Counted from the first letter of the stretch, positions 44,466-55,936 are shown. The stretch is 64,000 nucleotides of DNA from Onchidella celtica (GCA_963931925.1 OZ007569.1:11490163-11554162); one strand, 5' to 3'. The notes: generated by a model not told the origin, from the sequence alone. Numbers and translations: made by a program.

Positions 44466-47400
44466 CAGACAGACAACAAATAGAAAAAAATGTTAATTTT
44501 ATAACGTTGTTTATATACGGGTTTCGCCTTCAACAGCCTATTGACTGACAAACATAAAAGAATCAAACATGTAACGGTAAAGAATATTCACTGCTTCAGA
44601 ATTTGTTCAATAAATTTCAAGATCATTTGCTGAAATTCCTCAGATTCTTCATTTTTTGGTAAATTACAGGGGGGGGGGGGGGAGGGCTTTTACTACGAAG
44701 TATTTGATCGGGGGGGGGGGCATCTGCAATACAATATTTGCTCCGGGAGGTGGGGGAACCAGCTATATCTATTATAGTATTTTATTCCGGAAGGACCATT
44801 TACGGTGGGGGGAACAAATACTTCACAGCAGTCGCAAACCGTGTAACAGAAAGTACTTGTTCCGGGAGAACACCCACGTGGGAAACAAATAACTGTCACA
44901 CCGGCAATATCCTACACAACAATACCAAGAACCCCGTTTGTTTCGACGCCGGAAATGTCCCCCAAATTGAAATTGTCGACCATGTTTTATCCTGCTGCCA
45001 GCACCCCCCTCCCCCACATACACACCCAAAACAACAATGCTCAGGACCCCCTTCTCTTCGGTGTCAGCAATATCCCTAGGAATGATGCTGGAGACTATGT
45101 TTATCCTGCTGCGACTAACGTCTCGCAGGACGCCATCGAGGACGCTTTCCAAAATCTAGACTGTATCCCTAGCCGATAACCAAAGGACTTTCATGTAGAA
45201 GGAGCCAGCGAAACCTTCAAAACACAAGAAGAAACTTGAGGCGCAAACCAGGCAAACCTAGGGTTTTCCTATGAATGTCAGAGTGTGGGTGAAGTATCTG
45301 ATCAAAGACGGAAGAGAAGCGAAACGATCCAACATAATCTCATCTGAAGATAGGCAGCGAGGTCTTCTATAAAAAAAAAGAAGGTTGTCATGTTACAACT
45401 TGACAATCTTTGGGTCAGCAAGTGATCTGGGCCCAGTTATGTTTGGCATGAAGAAACAGTGGGTGGGGGTTCCAAGGAAACAGCAAATTGTCTTCACAAA
45501 TTAATGTGCCTAATGGACATGGACGGACATAAAGAACTGTTACTATTCTCTGACTTTGCCGTTTATATTAAGACACCTTCTGAAGTCAGCAAGATTACTG
45601 AAAATTGTGACAATTCACTTTTTCGAGACTCAACATGAACTAAGCTTAGGCAACAATATCAACGTATGGTCTCACTGAAATGCCTTTTGACCAGATCTAA
45701 GACATTTCCTGTGGAAATCATTAACACGTTTTATCTGGAAGTTATCAAAACGGCTGCCAAATCAATCTAAACGTCGCGAATGAGATCCAGACAACTGATG
45801 TCCCACCGCCCCCCCCCCCAAAAAAAACAACAACAACAACACCAAACAAATAAACAGCAACAATGCCGACGGCGCAGCACTTTGGTGATGACGTGTTTGC
45901 TCCAGTTGTAACTGGGCTGCAATGACACTAAGGCAATTTCTGTTGTTGTTTTTTCTTATTTACTGTCAAAAACATAGCCCCAAGGCGCTTCTTAATTAGC
46001 TCGTATTTCTCTAAATAAGCTAACATCTGATAGCCTAAAATAGAGACGTAGACCACCCAGACTATGCGACCTGCTTTTCTACGAAGTAACGAATAAAACT
46101 CTTCAAAACTTCAACTGGCATTTTCTTAAAACTAGGAGTTAACCTTTATGTCACTAAGTCAATAAAAGAAAAAGCGAATTTATGCGTACATCCAATAGAA
46201 GCTACTGCCGCCATTTACGTTTTCTTTATCTTTACATATTATTATGATATAAGCAACCTGCAATAAGTACATTTGAAGAGTAGAGTAACTGAAATATGCA
46301 TGCCTTGGTATGTAAGCTGTTATTATCAATTCTGTATGTAGTATTTATGTTATTTTTCATGTTATTTTTCAAAAGTGAAGACATCTTAAGCCTGCGGCTC
46401 TCCTGAGATTTTATGAGATCGTGCAAGATAATGAATCTCTTTTTTGTAATTGAAGGGGTTTGAATTAGAAGGGATCTATGTGCTTCCAGTGTCAACCCCC
46501 TCAATTTACTTAAGAAGTTAGAACTACATGGGTTCTAAGTGCAAATGGCTTTTAGACCTCTTTTAATTCTAACCCATCAATGATAAAACATTTCAAGATA
46601 AACAATCCTGTTCAACAAAAAGGCATTCAATCATTGCACAACCTCTTGGTTTATTCAAATCATGAGAATGCAAACCCCGAGTTTCTTTCAATTTGATAGA
46701 TATTGAGTTTTAAAACATTCATCATTTGATCAATCGAATGTAATTATTCATAATATCATCTCATTATTTGTCTGATGACATTTTGGAAGTATCAAGTGAA
46801 AGAGTGCTTTGACACAAATCATGCTTTTTACATCACTCCGTCTCACAAAACGTTTATTTGTTGTTCCTTTATGAATGCGGGCATTCTGAATACTCGACAA
46901 TAGACACGGCCATAACATCTCAGTCTCAGCATACTCACAGCAAAGTTCACTTTTTAAATTATGATTTTTTGGGAAGTCTTCATTGCATCGTATTAAATTC
47001 AATGACCGCATTTGAACTGTAGAGTGAATATTCACTCATTCGGTCAATGATTTCTTTTACATTTAACCTGACGCTGTATTAACATGCTAAACAACAGTTT
47101 CGTCTAAACACGAGTCAAGTGTTGGTTTAACCGCCTAAACCTTGAAGTGCCAAATAAGCTGCTTATTCAGGAAAAGAAATAATACTTTTAACAGAAAATA
47201 GTACTCTGCAGGGCCACACAATTTACTTATATTATGTCAGTGTGTTTTTCTACACACGTCAAGGAGTACGAAGGAACAATGTAATATGGGATCAACAATT
47301 TAAATGAATGTCATACAAATTATCGAAATTGTTCGTTTTCAACAACTGGCACCTGGAAGATTAAGACACACAAAATTAATATTCTTAATCTTCACGATCC

Positions 47401-47789
47401 TTAGAAAAATAATATATCCATTATTGTTTTTCTTTTTGCCTTGAAACAATAACAACAACACCCAACCTGATGAGACATAAGCAATGCACCGAGGATTTGA
47501 ACATCCCCGTTATTATTTGCATTGCAATACATTAGCAATGATTATCAATACCTCTGTGACAGGCCTGTATACAAAGAGCTGAAAGACAGAGGACAATTTA
47601 TTTCCATCTCTCGTTATTATAATCGATATATATATATATACGAGTATTATTACCATAATCTACTAATTTGCTGAACAAGAGCAACACCCCAACGTAATCG
47701 CACTACTACTGATTTTATCCAGTTATAAACGATCCCCTGTAAGAGACAAAATCAAAATCGCTTTGTGTTTGTCTAGAACAATTGCTGTC
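43271..47789. other. duplicated blocks B1-B3 between GPCR copies 5 and 4
   Basis: No gene. 43440-44470 matches 27790-28430, 44520-45720 matches about 30200-31070, and 45960-46660 matches 33226-33769, in the same order as in the upstream unit. (TG)n at 44407-44462 and G-runs at 44670-44720 are present. A short insertion at about 46448-46577 has imperfect inverted ends (GGGTTTGAATTAGAAG against GGGTTAGAATTAAAAG in reverse complement), possibly a small MITE. 47305-47789 matches the upstream flank of GPCR copy 3. Confidence 0.65.
45864..45940 (-). repeat. interspersed repeat R95, copy 2
   Basis: Matches 27576-27666 and the reverse complement of 61141-61234 (GTAACTGGGCTGCAATGACAC). A C-run at 45810-45819 and an AAC tract precede it. 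Confidence 0.75.
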
Positions 47790-48589
47790 ATGTATAACAC
47801 AACAACATCATATTCAGCGACAACGGGAAAGACTCATACTGGATTATTCAGCGAAACTGTCAAACTGGCAGAATTTGTTTGTAACTGCTTAATCACCAAC
47901 GTCATCGCTCTAACAGGAGCTGTGGGCAACAGCTTTACTATTGTGGTCATAAGTCGTCATGGCTTTCAGAACAGCACCAATATTTTGCTAATTTCTCTGT
48001 CTGTCAGTTCTCTCTTGTACTGTGTTCTGGTGCTCACCAATGTGGTGCCATGTTTCATGTCTGAGTTCAATCCCGTCTTAAGCAAAACTATACGCGTATT
48101 CATCTACATTTTCTTTAAATGGTTGATCATTGGGCTTAGCTTTAATGTCAATGTCCATGTTTTGGTAATCTCCCTGGAAAGACTCACAGCTGTATTTTTA
48201 CCTTTTCACGTTGCACAACTCTTTACTGTACATCGAAATAATGAAGGTCATTGTTGTTCTCTTGTATCTGTTTACAATAGCGCCATCATACATGGCAATT
48301 CCATTATGGACCTTCTCATGGAGAAAGGTTCCTACAACTAATCAAACGTATGCTGTCTTGCAACCAACCCAATTCTATTACGACCACGAGTACGCATTCA
48401 GTTTAATTGGCACTCTCGTGTACAATCATCTCTATTTCACCACGCCAGTTACTGGTGTTTTTTTCTCTTGTATTGCAATCGGTTTCAAATTGGCCACCAA
48501 TCGGCATCGAATGAAAGGAAAACGGACTAAGTCGAATAAAGATGTCGATACTAACGTTGGCAAAATGCTTTTTCTTATAATTATGTATC
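47790..48589 (+). pseudogene. class A GPCR, subfamily II, copy 4, 5' part (TM1 to TM6 start)
   Basis: ATG 47790 opens a receptor close to copy 3 (MYNTTTSYSATTG). The frame is intact through TM3 (SLERLTAVFLPF). At about 48236 four extra bases relative to copy 3 shift the frame at the start of TM4. The next stretch (TM4, TM5, third loop) reads in another frame. Near 48577 a second 4-base excess is seen just before the LTR. At 48589 the gene is cut by LTR retrotransposon copy 2; the missing C-terminal part resumes at 55088. The gene cannot make a full receptor. Confidence 0.93.
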
Positions 48590-49178
48590 TGTAGCATCTG
48601 CGGGCTACCCCTTGCCCTCCCCCGGTTTTGTTGTTGTGCTGGTGGCTGAGCATGTGTCCACTACTTTTTTCATTTTATTGTTGACAACCTTCTTTTCTGG
48701 TGAGTAGTTTTTTCCTCGCTCGCTTGTTGTCAGGTGTTTTGACTCGTTCAGTAAATATTAGTATGTTCCCGAATATTCGATAACGTTGTGGAAACGAATG
48801 TTTACGCCAGATTTGGCCTTGAGTGATGTAACCTGATGACGTATTGATGCGTGATTGGTTAGTTTGTGCGAGGGCAAAGGTAACGTTTATTTCGGGAACT
48901 TTCTGTAGGAATGTTTATATATATAGACCTGTGTGAGTGGTTTGGGGGGTGAGTAAGTGAGTTTCCTTTTGTGTGGCGTAGATATTTAGTTTCGCTGGTG
49001 TCTTCCTAGTAATTTATTGTTCACTATACAGTTATTAAACTTTAGTATTATTTAATCTATCGTCGGATCTCGTGTTTATTTATTTTACAGCTGTAATAGT
49101 TTCGTTTTCTAAAGGGTTGTAGTTAGATCAACTAACTCCCCCCTACTATAACGTGCTAGAACAACCTCAGCTGTTACA
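48590..49178 (+). repeat. 5' LTR of copy 2 (589 bp)
   Basis: TGTAGC...GTTACA ends. It lacks about 32 bp present in the LTRs of copy 1 (after ATTGTTGAC), and otherwise carries the same TATA and ATTAAA signals. Confidence 0.96.
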
Positions 49179-49181
49179 TAT

Positions 49182-49199
49182 TGGGGGCTCGTCCGGGAT
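49182..49199 (+). promoter_or_regulatory. primer-binding site, tRNA-Pro type, copy 2
   Basis: The same 18-mer as at 3271-3288, three bases after the LTR. Confidence 0.92.
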
Positions 49200-49287
49200 C
49201 CGACCATATTCGAGCGGACCAGATCAAAATTACTAGATTTATTTACATAGTTTATTGTAGGAATATCATCGACAAGCTATCTACAAC

Positions 49288-52200
49288 ATGTCAGAGGCTA
49301 TTGGAAGGCTTAGCCAGGAAGCAGACGCCTTGGAGCTCACTGGGAAGGAGAGACAGAACTACATCCGTGAAGGCCTAAAGGAGGAAAGAATGGAGCAACT
49401 GAAGATAGAGGCTCGGGAGAAGGAGATGAACCACGAGCTGGAGATGGAGAGGATCCGCCATCAGCGTGGAGGCGAGTCGACGCAGGGGACCAGCGACCAC
49501 GCCAGTTCTAAGAGACCCAAGCTACCTGCATTTCAGGACAAGAAGGACGATCTGGATAGCTGGTTGCTGCGGTTTGAGAGGTTTGCTGAGACAGCTGAAT
49601 GGCCCAGATCCACCTGGACGACATCACTGTCTGCTCTGCTGACCGGGAGAGCTTTGGAGTGCTTCTGCAGACTACCGATCGACGAAGCCAAGGACTACGA
49701 CAAGGTCAAGGAAGCGCTGCAGAAGAGGTACAACCTGTCAGAGGACGGATACAGACTCATGTTCAGACAAGGTAAGCCTGAAGATGGAGAAGATGTTGGA
49801 ATGTTTTTGACCAGGATCAAGACCTATTTAGAGAGGTGGATAAAGCTGTCGAAGACGGAGGAGACCTACGAAGGAGTGAGAGATCTGTTCGTCAGAGAGC
49901 AATTCATGGATGCCTGCCCACCAGACCTTGCAACCCATGTGAGGGAGAGGAAGCCAAAGACGCTACAGGACATCGCAGATTCAGCGGAGGCGTACCTGGT
50001 AGCGAGGAACCGGACGCTCAGCGGGAGCGCCAGACTGCAGAGCCGGCCAGTGCGATGGAGGCCCAACGGAGACAGAAGCCCACAGGTCTGCCATAGGTGC
50101 CAGAGGCCGGGACACAAGGCGACGGAGTGTCGTGCAAAGTTAAACAACAAAGGTGAGTTGAAATGTTACCTTTGTGGAAAGCCAGGCCACGTTCGGAGAA
50201 TGTGTCCAGCCCAGAAGGATATGGGACGAGGCAAGCCGAACAAGGCGGCGGCGGCCGTAGTGATAGCGGCGGACGAGTCGTCGAGACAAGATGCGACGAC
50301 GGCTGACACCAGCATCAACGTTCAAGCGGTAATGAAGGACGGGAAGCTACAGTTAGCGGTGCCTGTTACGTGCGGAGGATGCAGTGACGGAAGGACCGTG
50401 GAGAAGCTGAAGTTACCAGTGATGAAGGGCTTGATTGGAAATCGAGCGGTAGATGTCCTAAGAGATACCGGCTGTGAAGGTGTAGTGGTGCGGCGAGCAC
50501 TGGTGGACGACGGACAGCTCACCGGTGGGAAGAAACTTATCGCTAGGATCGATAACTCCTTGCTAGCGGCGGAGGAAGCCGTTATCGACGTGAAGACGCC
50601 TTACCTGACGGGCAAAGTGACGGCGCTGTGTCTCCCGGAGACCATCTGCGACCTAGTAGTCGGGAACGTGGACGGAGCGAAGGATCCGTACGACCCTGAT
50701 ACTGAGGTGATGGTAGGAGCGGTGACCACGAGGGCCCAGGAGAAGAGGAAGGACCGGTCTACGTCGCTGAAGGTGCCGAGGGCAGAACGGCACGCGGGAG
50801 TGGATAGAGAGGAACTTATCCGACTCCAAGAAGAAGACGAAGTCATTAGGAAGTTAGAGCAGAAGAAGATCCCAACTAATAGAGGCAATAAATCTGTTCA
50901 TTTTGAGAAACATGGAGGAGTACTGTACCGGATCTACAAGGACCTGAGACAGGCGACGGTTATAAGGCAAGTGGTACTACCCGAGAAACTGAGAGAGTAT
51001 GTATTGAGTGTAGCCCACGACTCGATCGTCGGAGGACACCTCGGCGTGAAGAAAACCAAAGACAGAGTTATGAGCAATTTTTATTGGCCTGGAATTGAAG
51101 GTGACGTCGCGAGATACTGCCGCTCATGCGACATATGCCAGAGGACAGTGAACAAAGGAGCGACACCAAAGGTGCACCTGCAGAGTATGCCAGTAGTGGA
51201 CGTACCATTTAGGCGAGTGGCCGTGGACTTAGTAGGACCTATCGACCCCCCAAGTGAAGGTGGACATCGGTATATCCTGGTGTACATAGACTACGCTACT
51301 CGTTACCCCGAAGCCACACCCTTGAAGAAGATCGACGCAGAAACGGTAGCAGAAGCCTTAGTGAACATCTACAGCCGTTTGGGTGTGCCCGAAGAGATCT
51401 TGTCGGACCAAGGGACCCAGTTAATGTCAGATGTCATGAAGGAAACGAATAGACTACTGGGAATTCGACAGTCGACCACTACAATCTACCACCCTATGTG
51501 CAACGGGTTGGTGGAGCGATTCAACGGCACACTGAAGAAAACATTGAGACGACTGTGCGCAGAGCAACCCAAGCAGTGGCACAGATACATCAACCCGCTG
51601 CTCTTCGCATATCGTGAAGTTCCCCAAGAGTCGACCAAGTTTGCCCCATTCGAGTTGCTGTATGGGAGAACTGTGAGAGGACCCATGCACATCTTACGAC
51701 AACTATGGACCAAGGACGTAGAGGAGCCGGAAACGAAGACCAGTTACCAGTTCGTCATGGAACTACGTGAGAGGCTGGAGGACACATGGAAGTTAGCGAC
51801 GGAAGAACTCTCCAAGGCTCAAGGTAGACAGAAGACCTACTACGACCGGAAGGCGCGAGAGAGGAAGTTCCGCCCCGGAGATGAAGTGTTGGTGCTACTG
51901 CGGACGAACACTAACAAGCTCCTAGTCCAATGGAAGGGACCATATAAGGTAGTCTCAGTTGTCGGTGTTAACAACTATAGAGTCAAGATGGGTGCAAAAG
52001 AAAAGACCTTGCACGCCAACCTCCTCAAGAGATACATTCCAAGGACGTCAAAAGCAGCAGCAGTGGCAATGGAACCGAGACCTATTGTGACCGAGATGTG
52101 TGGGATGGACAACAGTAGGAGAGATACCACGCCTGAACATGTCAACGCCATAAAGGACGGCGGCGGTGATAGTGCTGAGACTGTACTGGCAGAGGACGAC

Positions 52201-53730
52201 CTGATAGACAAGAGTCAACCCGTGGAGTCAGCTGGCATGACAATCATCGAGGACTGCGACCTGGAAGGCGACAACGGTGGAACGACGGAGGACCTTGCCG
52301 ACCTAGGAAGCTGGAACCAGAATGAAGGCTACAGAGATGTCCAGTATGGAACGCAACTGACATCGGAACAACGTCAAGAACTCTGCTATGTGGTGAAGAA
52401 TTACCAGCACGTCTTCACCAATCTTCCTGGATGCTGCCAGTTGGGTGAACATCGCATCGACCTGACGACAGAAGTACCAGTTCGTCAACGACCATACCCG
52501 GTGCCCTACGCTATGCGCGACTCATTGAAGGAGGAGCTTAGCACCATGGAACGGCTGGGCATCATTCGAAGGAGCTCATCAGCTTATGCTTCACCTATTG
52601 TTGTCGTCAAGAAGAAGGACGGATCCAACCGAGTCTGCATCGACTACAGGAGGTTAAACAAGATCACAGTATTCGACCCTCATCCGACAGCAGCGCCATT
52701 AGAAGTGTTTCAGAGTCTCTCGAGAGGAAAATTATTCTCTCGGATTGACCTGAGCAAGGGATACTGGCAAGTGAAATTTCGAGAGCAAGACATTCCCAAG
52801 ACGGCGTTCGTCACCATGGGCGAACACTATGAATTCATTCGGATGCCTTTTGGGATGATGAACTCAGGAGCCACGCTGAACAGGATCGTAAAGCCATTGA
52901 TCCGTGGAATGAACAATGTGACAGCATATGTGGACGACCTGCTGATTCATACAGAGACATTCGACGAGCATGTGAAGACTCTCAAGGACTTACTGCAGAG
53001 GATGGACCAAGCTGGATTAACTGCAAGACCATCGAAGTGTCTGATTGGAACGTCTGAAGTAGACTTTGTTGGACACTTAGTGGGAGAAGGTATGATTGGC
53101 CTGTTAGAAGAGAATGTATGTAAGGTACGAGACGCACCCAGACCCACCACTAAGAAGGAAGTGAAAGCATTCTTAGGATTAGTGGGATATTACCATGAAT
53201 TTATTCCTAACTTTTCAGCGATTGCATCACCATTGTCTGATTTGCTTGGAGAGGGTCAGCCCAATATAGTTCAGTGGGATGAAACGCAGGAGAAAGCGTA
53301 CACCTCTTTGAAGAATGTCATTATCTCCAAACCCGTGTTATGTTTGCCAGATTTTTCCAAAGAGTTTGTCTTAGCAACTGATGCATCAGATCGCGGATTA
53401 GGCGCTAGTCTTATGCAGGAACACGAGGGAAAGTTGTACCCTGTGGCATATGCTAGTCGTAAGCTATTGCCTCGTGAGACAAAATATTCGGTCTCAGAGC
53501 GCGAATGTTTAGCTATTGTTTGGGCTGTAAAAAAGTTTACTTTGTATTTGTATGGAAAGGAGTTTGTGCTCCAAACTGACCATCGGTCATTAGAGTTTTT
53601 GAACTCTGCCAAGTTTGACAGTCCAAAGTTATTACGATGGAGTTTATTTTTACAGTCTTATCGATTTAGGATTCACTACGTAAAAGGCAGAGAAAATGTC
53701 TGTGCCGATTTCCTGAGCAGGGTATTTTAA
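49288..53730 (+). CDS. gag-pol polyprotein, order gag-PR-IN-RT-RH, intact
   Basis: 1480 residues from ATG 49288. Capsid-like region about 85-240, whose second half (about 153-240, with VREQFMDACPPDLATHVRERKP) resembles the SCAN domain. Two CCHC knuckles: C268-C271-H276-C281 and C293-C296-H301-C306. Aspartic protease DTG at 393-395. Integrase: H577, H584, C614, C617; core D647, D707, E743 (35 residues between the last two); GPY at 884-886. Then RT with D1154 and YVDD 1214-1217, and RNase H with D1365, E1404/E1406 and D1431. IN before RT is unusual for Ty3/gypsy and characteristic of Gmr1-like elements. There is no gag/pol frameshift or stop, so Gag and Pol would be made at equal ratio unless processed or spliced. 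It drives reverse transcription and integration of the element. Confidence 0.97.
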   Translation: MSEAIGRLSQEADALELTGKERQNYIREGLKEERMEQLKIEAREKEMNHELEMERIRHQRGGESTQGTSDHASSKRPKLPAFQDKKDDLDSWLLRFERFAETAEWPRSTWTTSLSALLTGRALECFCRLPIDEAKDYDKVKEALQKRYNLSEDGYRLMFRQGKPEDGEDVGMFLTRIKTYLERWIKLSKTEETYEGVRDLFVREQFMDACPPDLATHVRERKPKTLQDIADSAEAYLVARNRTLSGSARLQSRPVRWRPNGDRSPQVCHRCQRPGHKATECRAKLNNKGELKCYLCGKPGHVRRMCPAQKDMGRGKPNKAAAAVVIAADESSRQDATTADTSINVQAVMKDGKLQLAVPVTCGGCSDGRTVEKLKLPVMKGLIGNRAVDVLRDTGCEGVVVRRALVDDGQLTGGKKLIARIDNSLLAAEEAVIDVKTPYLTGKVTALCLPETICDLVVGNVDGAKDPYDPDTEVMVGAVTTRAQEKRKDRSTSLKVPRAERHAGVDREELIRLQEEDEVIRKLEQKKIPTNRGNKSVHFEKHGGVLYRIYKDLRQATVIRQVVLPEKLREYVLSVAHDSIVGGHLGVKKTKDRVMSNFYWPGIEGDVARYCRSCDICQRTVNKGATPKVHLQSMPVVDVPFRRVAVDLVGPIDPPSEGGHRYILVYIDYATRYPEATPLKKIDAETVAEALVNIYSRLGVPEEILSDQGTQLMSDVMKETNRLLGIRQSTTTIYHPMCNGLVERFNGTLKKTLRRLCAEQPKQWHRYINPLLFAYREVPQESTKFAPFELLYGRTVRGPMHILRQLWTKDVEEPETKTSYQFVMELRERLEDTWKLATEELSKAQGRQKTYYDRKARERKFRPGDEVLVLLRTNTNKLLVQWKGPYKVVSVVGVNNYRVKMGAKEKTLHANLLKRYIPRTSKAAAVAMEPRPIVTEMCGMDNSRRDTTPEHVNAIKDGGGDSAETVLAEDDLIDKSQPVESAGMTIIEDCDLEGDNGGTTEDLADLGSWNQNEGYRDVQYGTQLTSEQRQELCYVVKNYQHVFTNLPGCCQLGEHRIDLTTEVPVRQRPYPVPYAMRDSLKEELSTMERLGIIRRSSSAYASPIVVVKKKDGSNRVCIDYRRLNKITVFDPHPTAAPLEVFQSLSRGKLFSRIDLSKGYWQVKFREQDIPKTAFVTMGEHYEFIRMPFGMMNSGATLNRIVKPLIRGMNNVTAYVDDLLIHTETFDEHVKTLKDLLQRMDQAGLTARPSKCLIGTSEVDFVGHLVGEGMIGLLEENVCKVRDAPRPTTKKEVKAFLGLVGYYHEFIPNFSAIASPLSDLLGEGQPNIVQWDETQEKAYTSLKNVIISKPVLCLPDFSKEFVLATDASDRGLGASLMQEHEGKLYPVAYASRKLLPRETKYSVSERECLAIVWAVKKFTLYLYGKEFVLQTDHRSLEFLNSAKFDSPKLLRWSLFLQSYRFRIHYVKGRENVCADFLSRVF

Positions 53731-54498
53731 AGTAGTACACTATCAGTGAAATGCATTGTAACCCATACTTTTGCCTACTGGATGAATTTCTAGGACGGCA
53801 GTATTGTACTGTAATTGGGGACATAGTTCATCTGTGATTGAATACTGAATTGATGGCTGATAGAGAGTCATGATGTGTTAGTCACATTTTGGTTTTATGC
53901 TATGTCATATTAGTTACCAATGGAACTTGGTGTAATTTTTGGAAAATGTAACCCAAATGGGGACTGCGAGCAAGCAGTGTTTGTGTTATATTGCATTGTT
54001 GTAACTTGTTTTGACCTAATATGATGAAGATAGACCCTGATCAGTGGACGGTATGTATTGGTATTTTTGCCATTGTACGTATGAGTTATACATTTTGGAG
54101 ATAACCATGTTATGTACAACAAGTTATATGCTATGATTCGTGCACGAAGCATTGTGTAACGATGGGCCATCGTTTCACCTTATATGATTTGTAATAATAT
54201 CATTGACCATTGTTTCACCACAGTGGTGGCGTTGGGTTATTTTGACTAGTAGGCCTACTGTTTACTATTGGGAAGCAATGACGGTATTGTATTAGTTATG
54301 GTATTAGTGATGCAAAGTACACTGCATTGTATTGTATTTGTGATGACATTCGGGAAGACACTGAAATTGTTATTAATTGTAATAGAATTAGCAACTACCT
54401 TTGTGAGATTGGGAGTGCTATAAGATTATTTCACGATAGTGCAGACGCTGTGTAATGTTTTTGGAGTTGAAAGATATTCAACTTAAATAGGGGAGTTG
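53731..54498 (+). other. 3' non-coding internal region and polypurine tract, copy 2
   Basis: 768 bp without a plus-strand frame, almost identical to 7820-8588, with one base fewer near 54159 and scattered substitutions. The purine stretch AGGGGAG just before 54498 is the likely polypurine tract. Confidence 0.75.
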
Positions 54499-55087
54499 TG
54501 TAGCATCTGCGGGCTACCCCTTGCCCTCCCCCGGTTTTGTTGTTGTGCTGGTGGCTGAGCATGTGTCCACTACTTTTTTCATTTTATTGTTGACAACCTT
54601 CTTTTCTGGTGAGTAGTTTTTTCCTCGCTCGCTTGTTGTCAGGTGTTTTGACTCGTTCAGTAAATATTAGTATGTTCCCGAATATTCGATAACGTTGTGG
54701 AAACGAATGTTTACGCCAGATTTGGCCTTGAGTGATGTAACCTGATGACGTATTGATGCGTGATTGGTTAGTTTGTGCGAGGGCAAAGGTAACGTTTATT
54801 TCGGGAACTTTCTGTAGGAATGTTTATATATATAGACCTGTGTGAGTGGTTTGGGGGGTGAGTAAGTGAGTTTCCTTTTGTGTGGCGTAGATATTTAGTT
54901 TCGCTGGTGTCTTCCTAGTAATTTATTGTTCACTATACAGTTATTAAACTTTAGTATTATTTAATCTATCGTCGGATCTCGTGTTTATTTATTTTACAGC
55001 TGTAATAGTTTCGTTTTCTAAAGGGTTGTAGTTAGATCAACTAACTCCCCCCTACTATAACGTGCTAGAACAACCTCAGCTGTTACA
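54499..55087 (+). repeat. 3' LTR of copy 2 (589 bp)
   Basis: Reads identically to 48590-49178 over the regions compared, including the diagnostic variants GATAACGTTGTGG, CTGTAGGAATG and GGTTTGGGGGG. Confidence 0.96.
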
Positions 55088-55317
55088 GTATCGTTTCAAC
55101 AATTATCAACATTCCTTTGTTCACGTTTGAAATGTTTCTAACATTCAATCCCCTCATTCGGTTTACAGATCCACTGTTGGTTTTGCTAAAGGCTGTGGCT
55201 GAAACCTTCTACAGCCTGCAGAACTCGATCAATTTTTTCTTGTATATTTGTGCGTCGAAAAAATTCTTTGACACCTACATGATCATTATCTGTTGTAAAA
55301 TCAGTCGAAATGGGTGA
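55088..55317 (+). pseudogene. class A GPCR, subfamily II, copy 4, 3' part (TM6-TM7 and tail)
   Basis: Starts with the GTATC target duplication, then continues the receptor separated at 48589: STIINIPLFTFEMFLTF (TM6), then TM7 with NSINFFLYIC and a short tail ending at TGA 55317. It is nearly identical to the corresponding end of copy 3 (39566-39795). Confidence 0.93.
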
Positions 55318-55936
55318 TGGAGAGAAATGTATGCCCTATGTTGGTTATTATGTTTACCTTCAAAAATGGTTTAGAAATCGATTTTGTGTGATCTGATAAT
55401 GAATCGGATCATGAAGACTTTAATTTTTTTTAATCCTCCCAATAATTGTACTGGGGCTGATATCTTAGGTAGATCTATGTTGTGTTTGTTTTTTGTTTTT
55501 TTTTTATTATTTTACCCCGAGTCTAAAGCTGTGTTCTCATGTGTACGGAAACGAAAATGAAATGCGGAAACGACGTGCGGAAATAAAATTTTGTGTTCCC
55601 ATGTGTACGGAAACGGAAACGACCAAAAAAAAAAAGAAGTTATCACTTTTCTTTCTCTAGTGATGAGATTCGTTCTTTGCAGTCTGCTATTTTTTCTCTC
55701 TCTGCCACCATGGCATCTGTTTCGTCCAGAGCCGAATGCAGTTTCTTGCTTTGGGAAGAGGAGTCCCTTTTAATATCACTCCTCCATCACAGATGTATCA
55801 AAAGAAAACAAAAAAGTCGCCGAGAGCGCCGGTGGTGGGTCCACGATTATTTCTCCATTCTTTCTTCCAGCTCTCCGCTCAAATTAACATGTTGCAGCAT
55901 AAAATGTGTGAGAAATTGAGAAAGAGTTCTGAGAAA

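Larger units (their letters stand above)
48590..55087 (+). mobile_element. intact-looking Gmr1-like LTR retrotransposon, copy 2
   Basis: A 6498-bp element with two 589-bp LTRs that look identical by eye. Target duplication is GTATC (48585-48589, 55088-55092). It has a tRNA-Pro-type primer site, one uninterrupted 1480-codon gag-pol frame and a polypurine stretch before the 3' LTR. It sits in the TM6 codons of a GPCR in the sense direction. The undamaged paralog at about 39570 gives the empty site (ATGTATCGTTTCAAC). Identical LTRs and full coding capacity point to a very recent, possibly active insertion. Confidence 0.97.
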
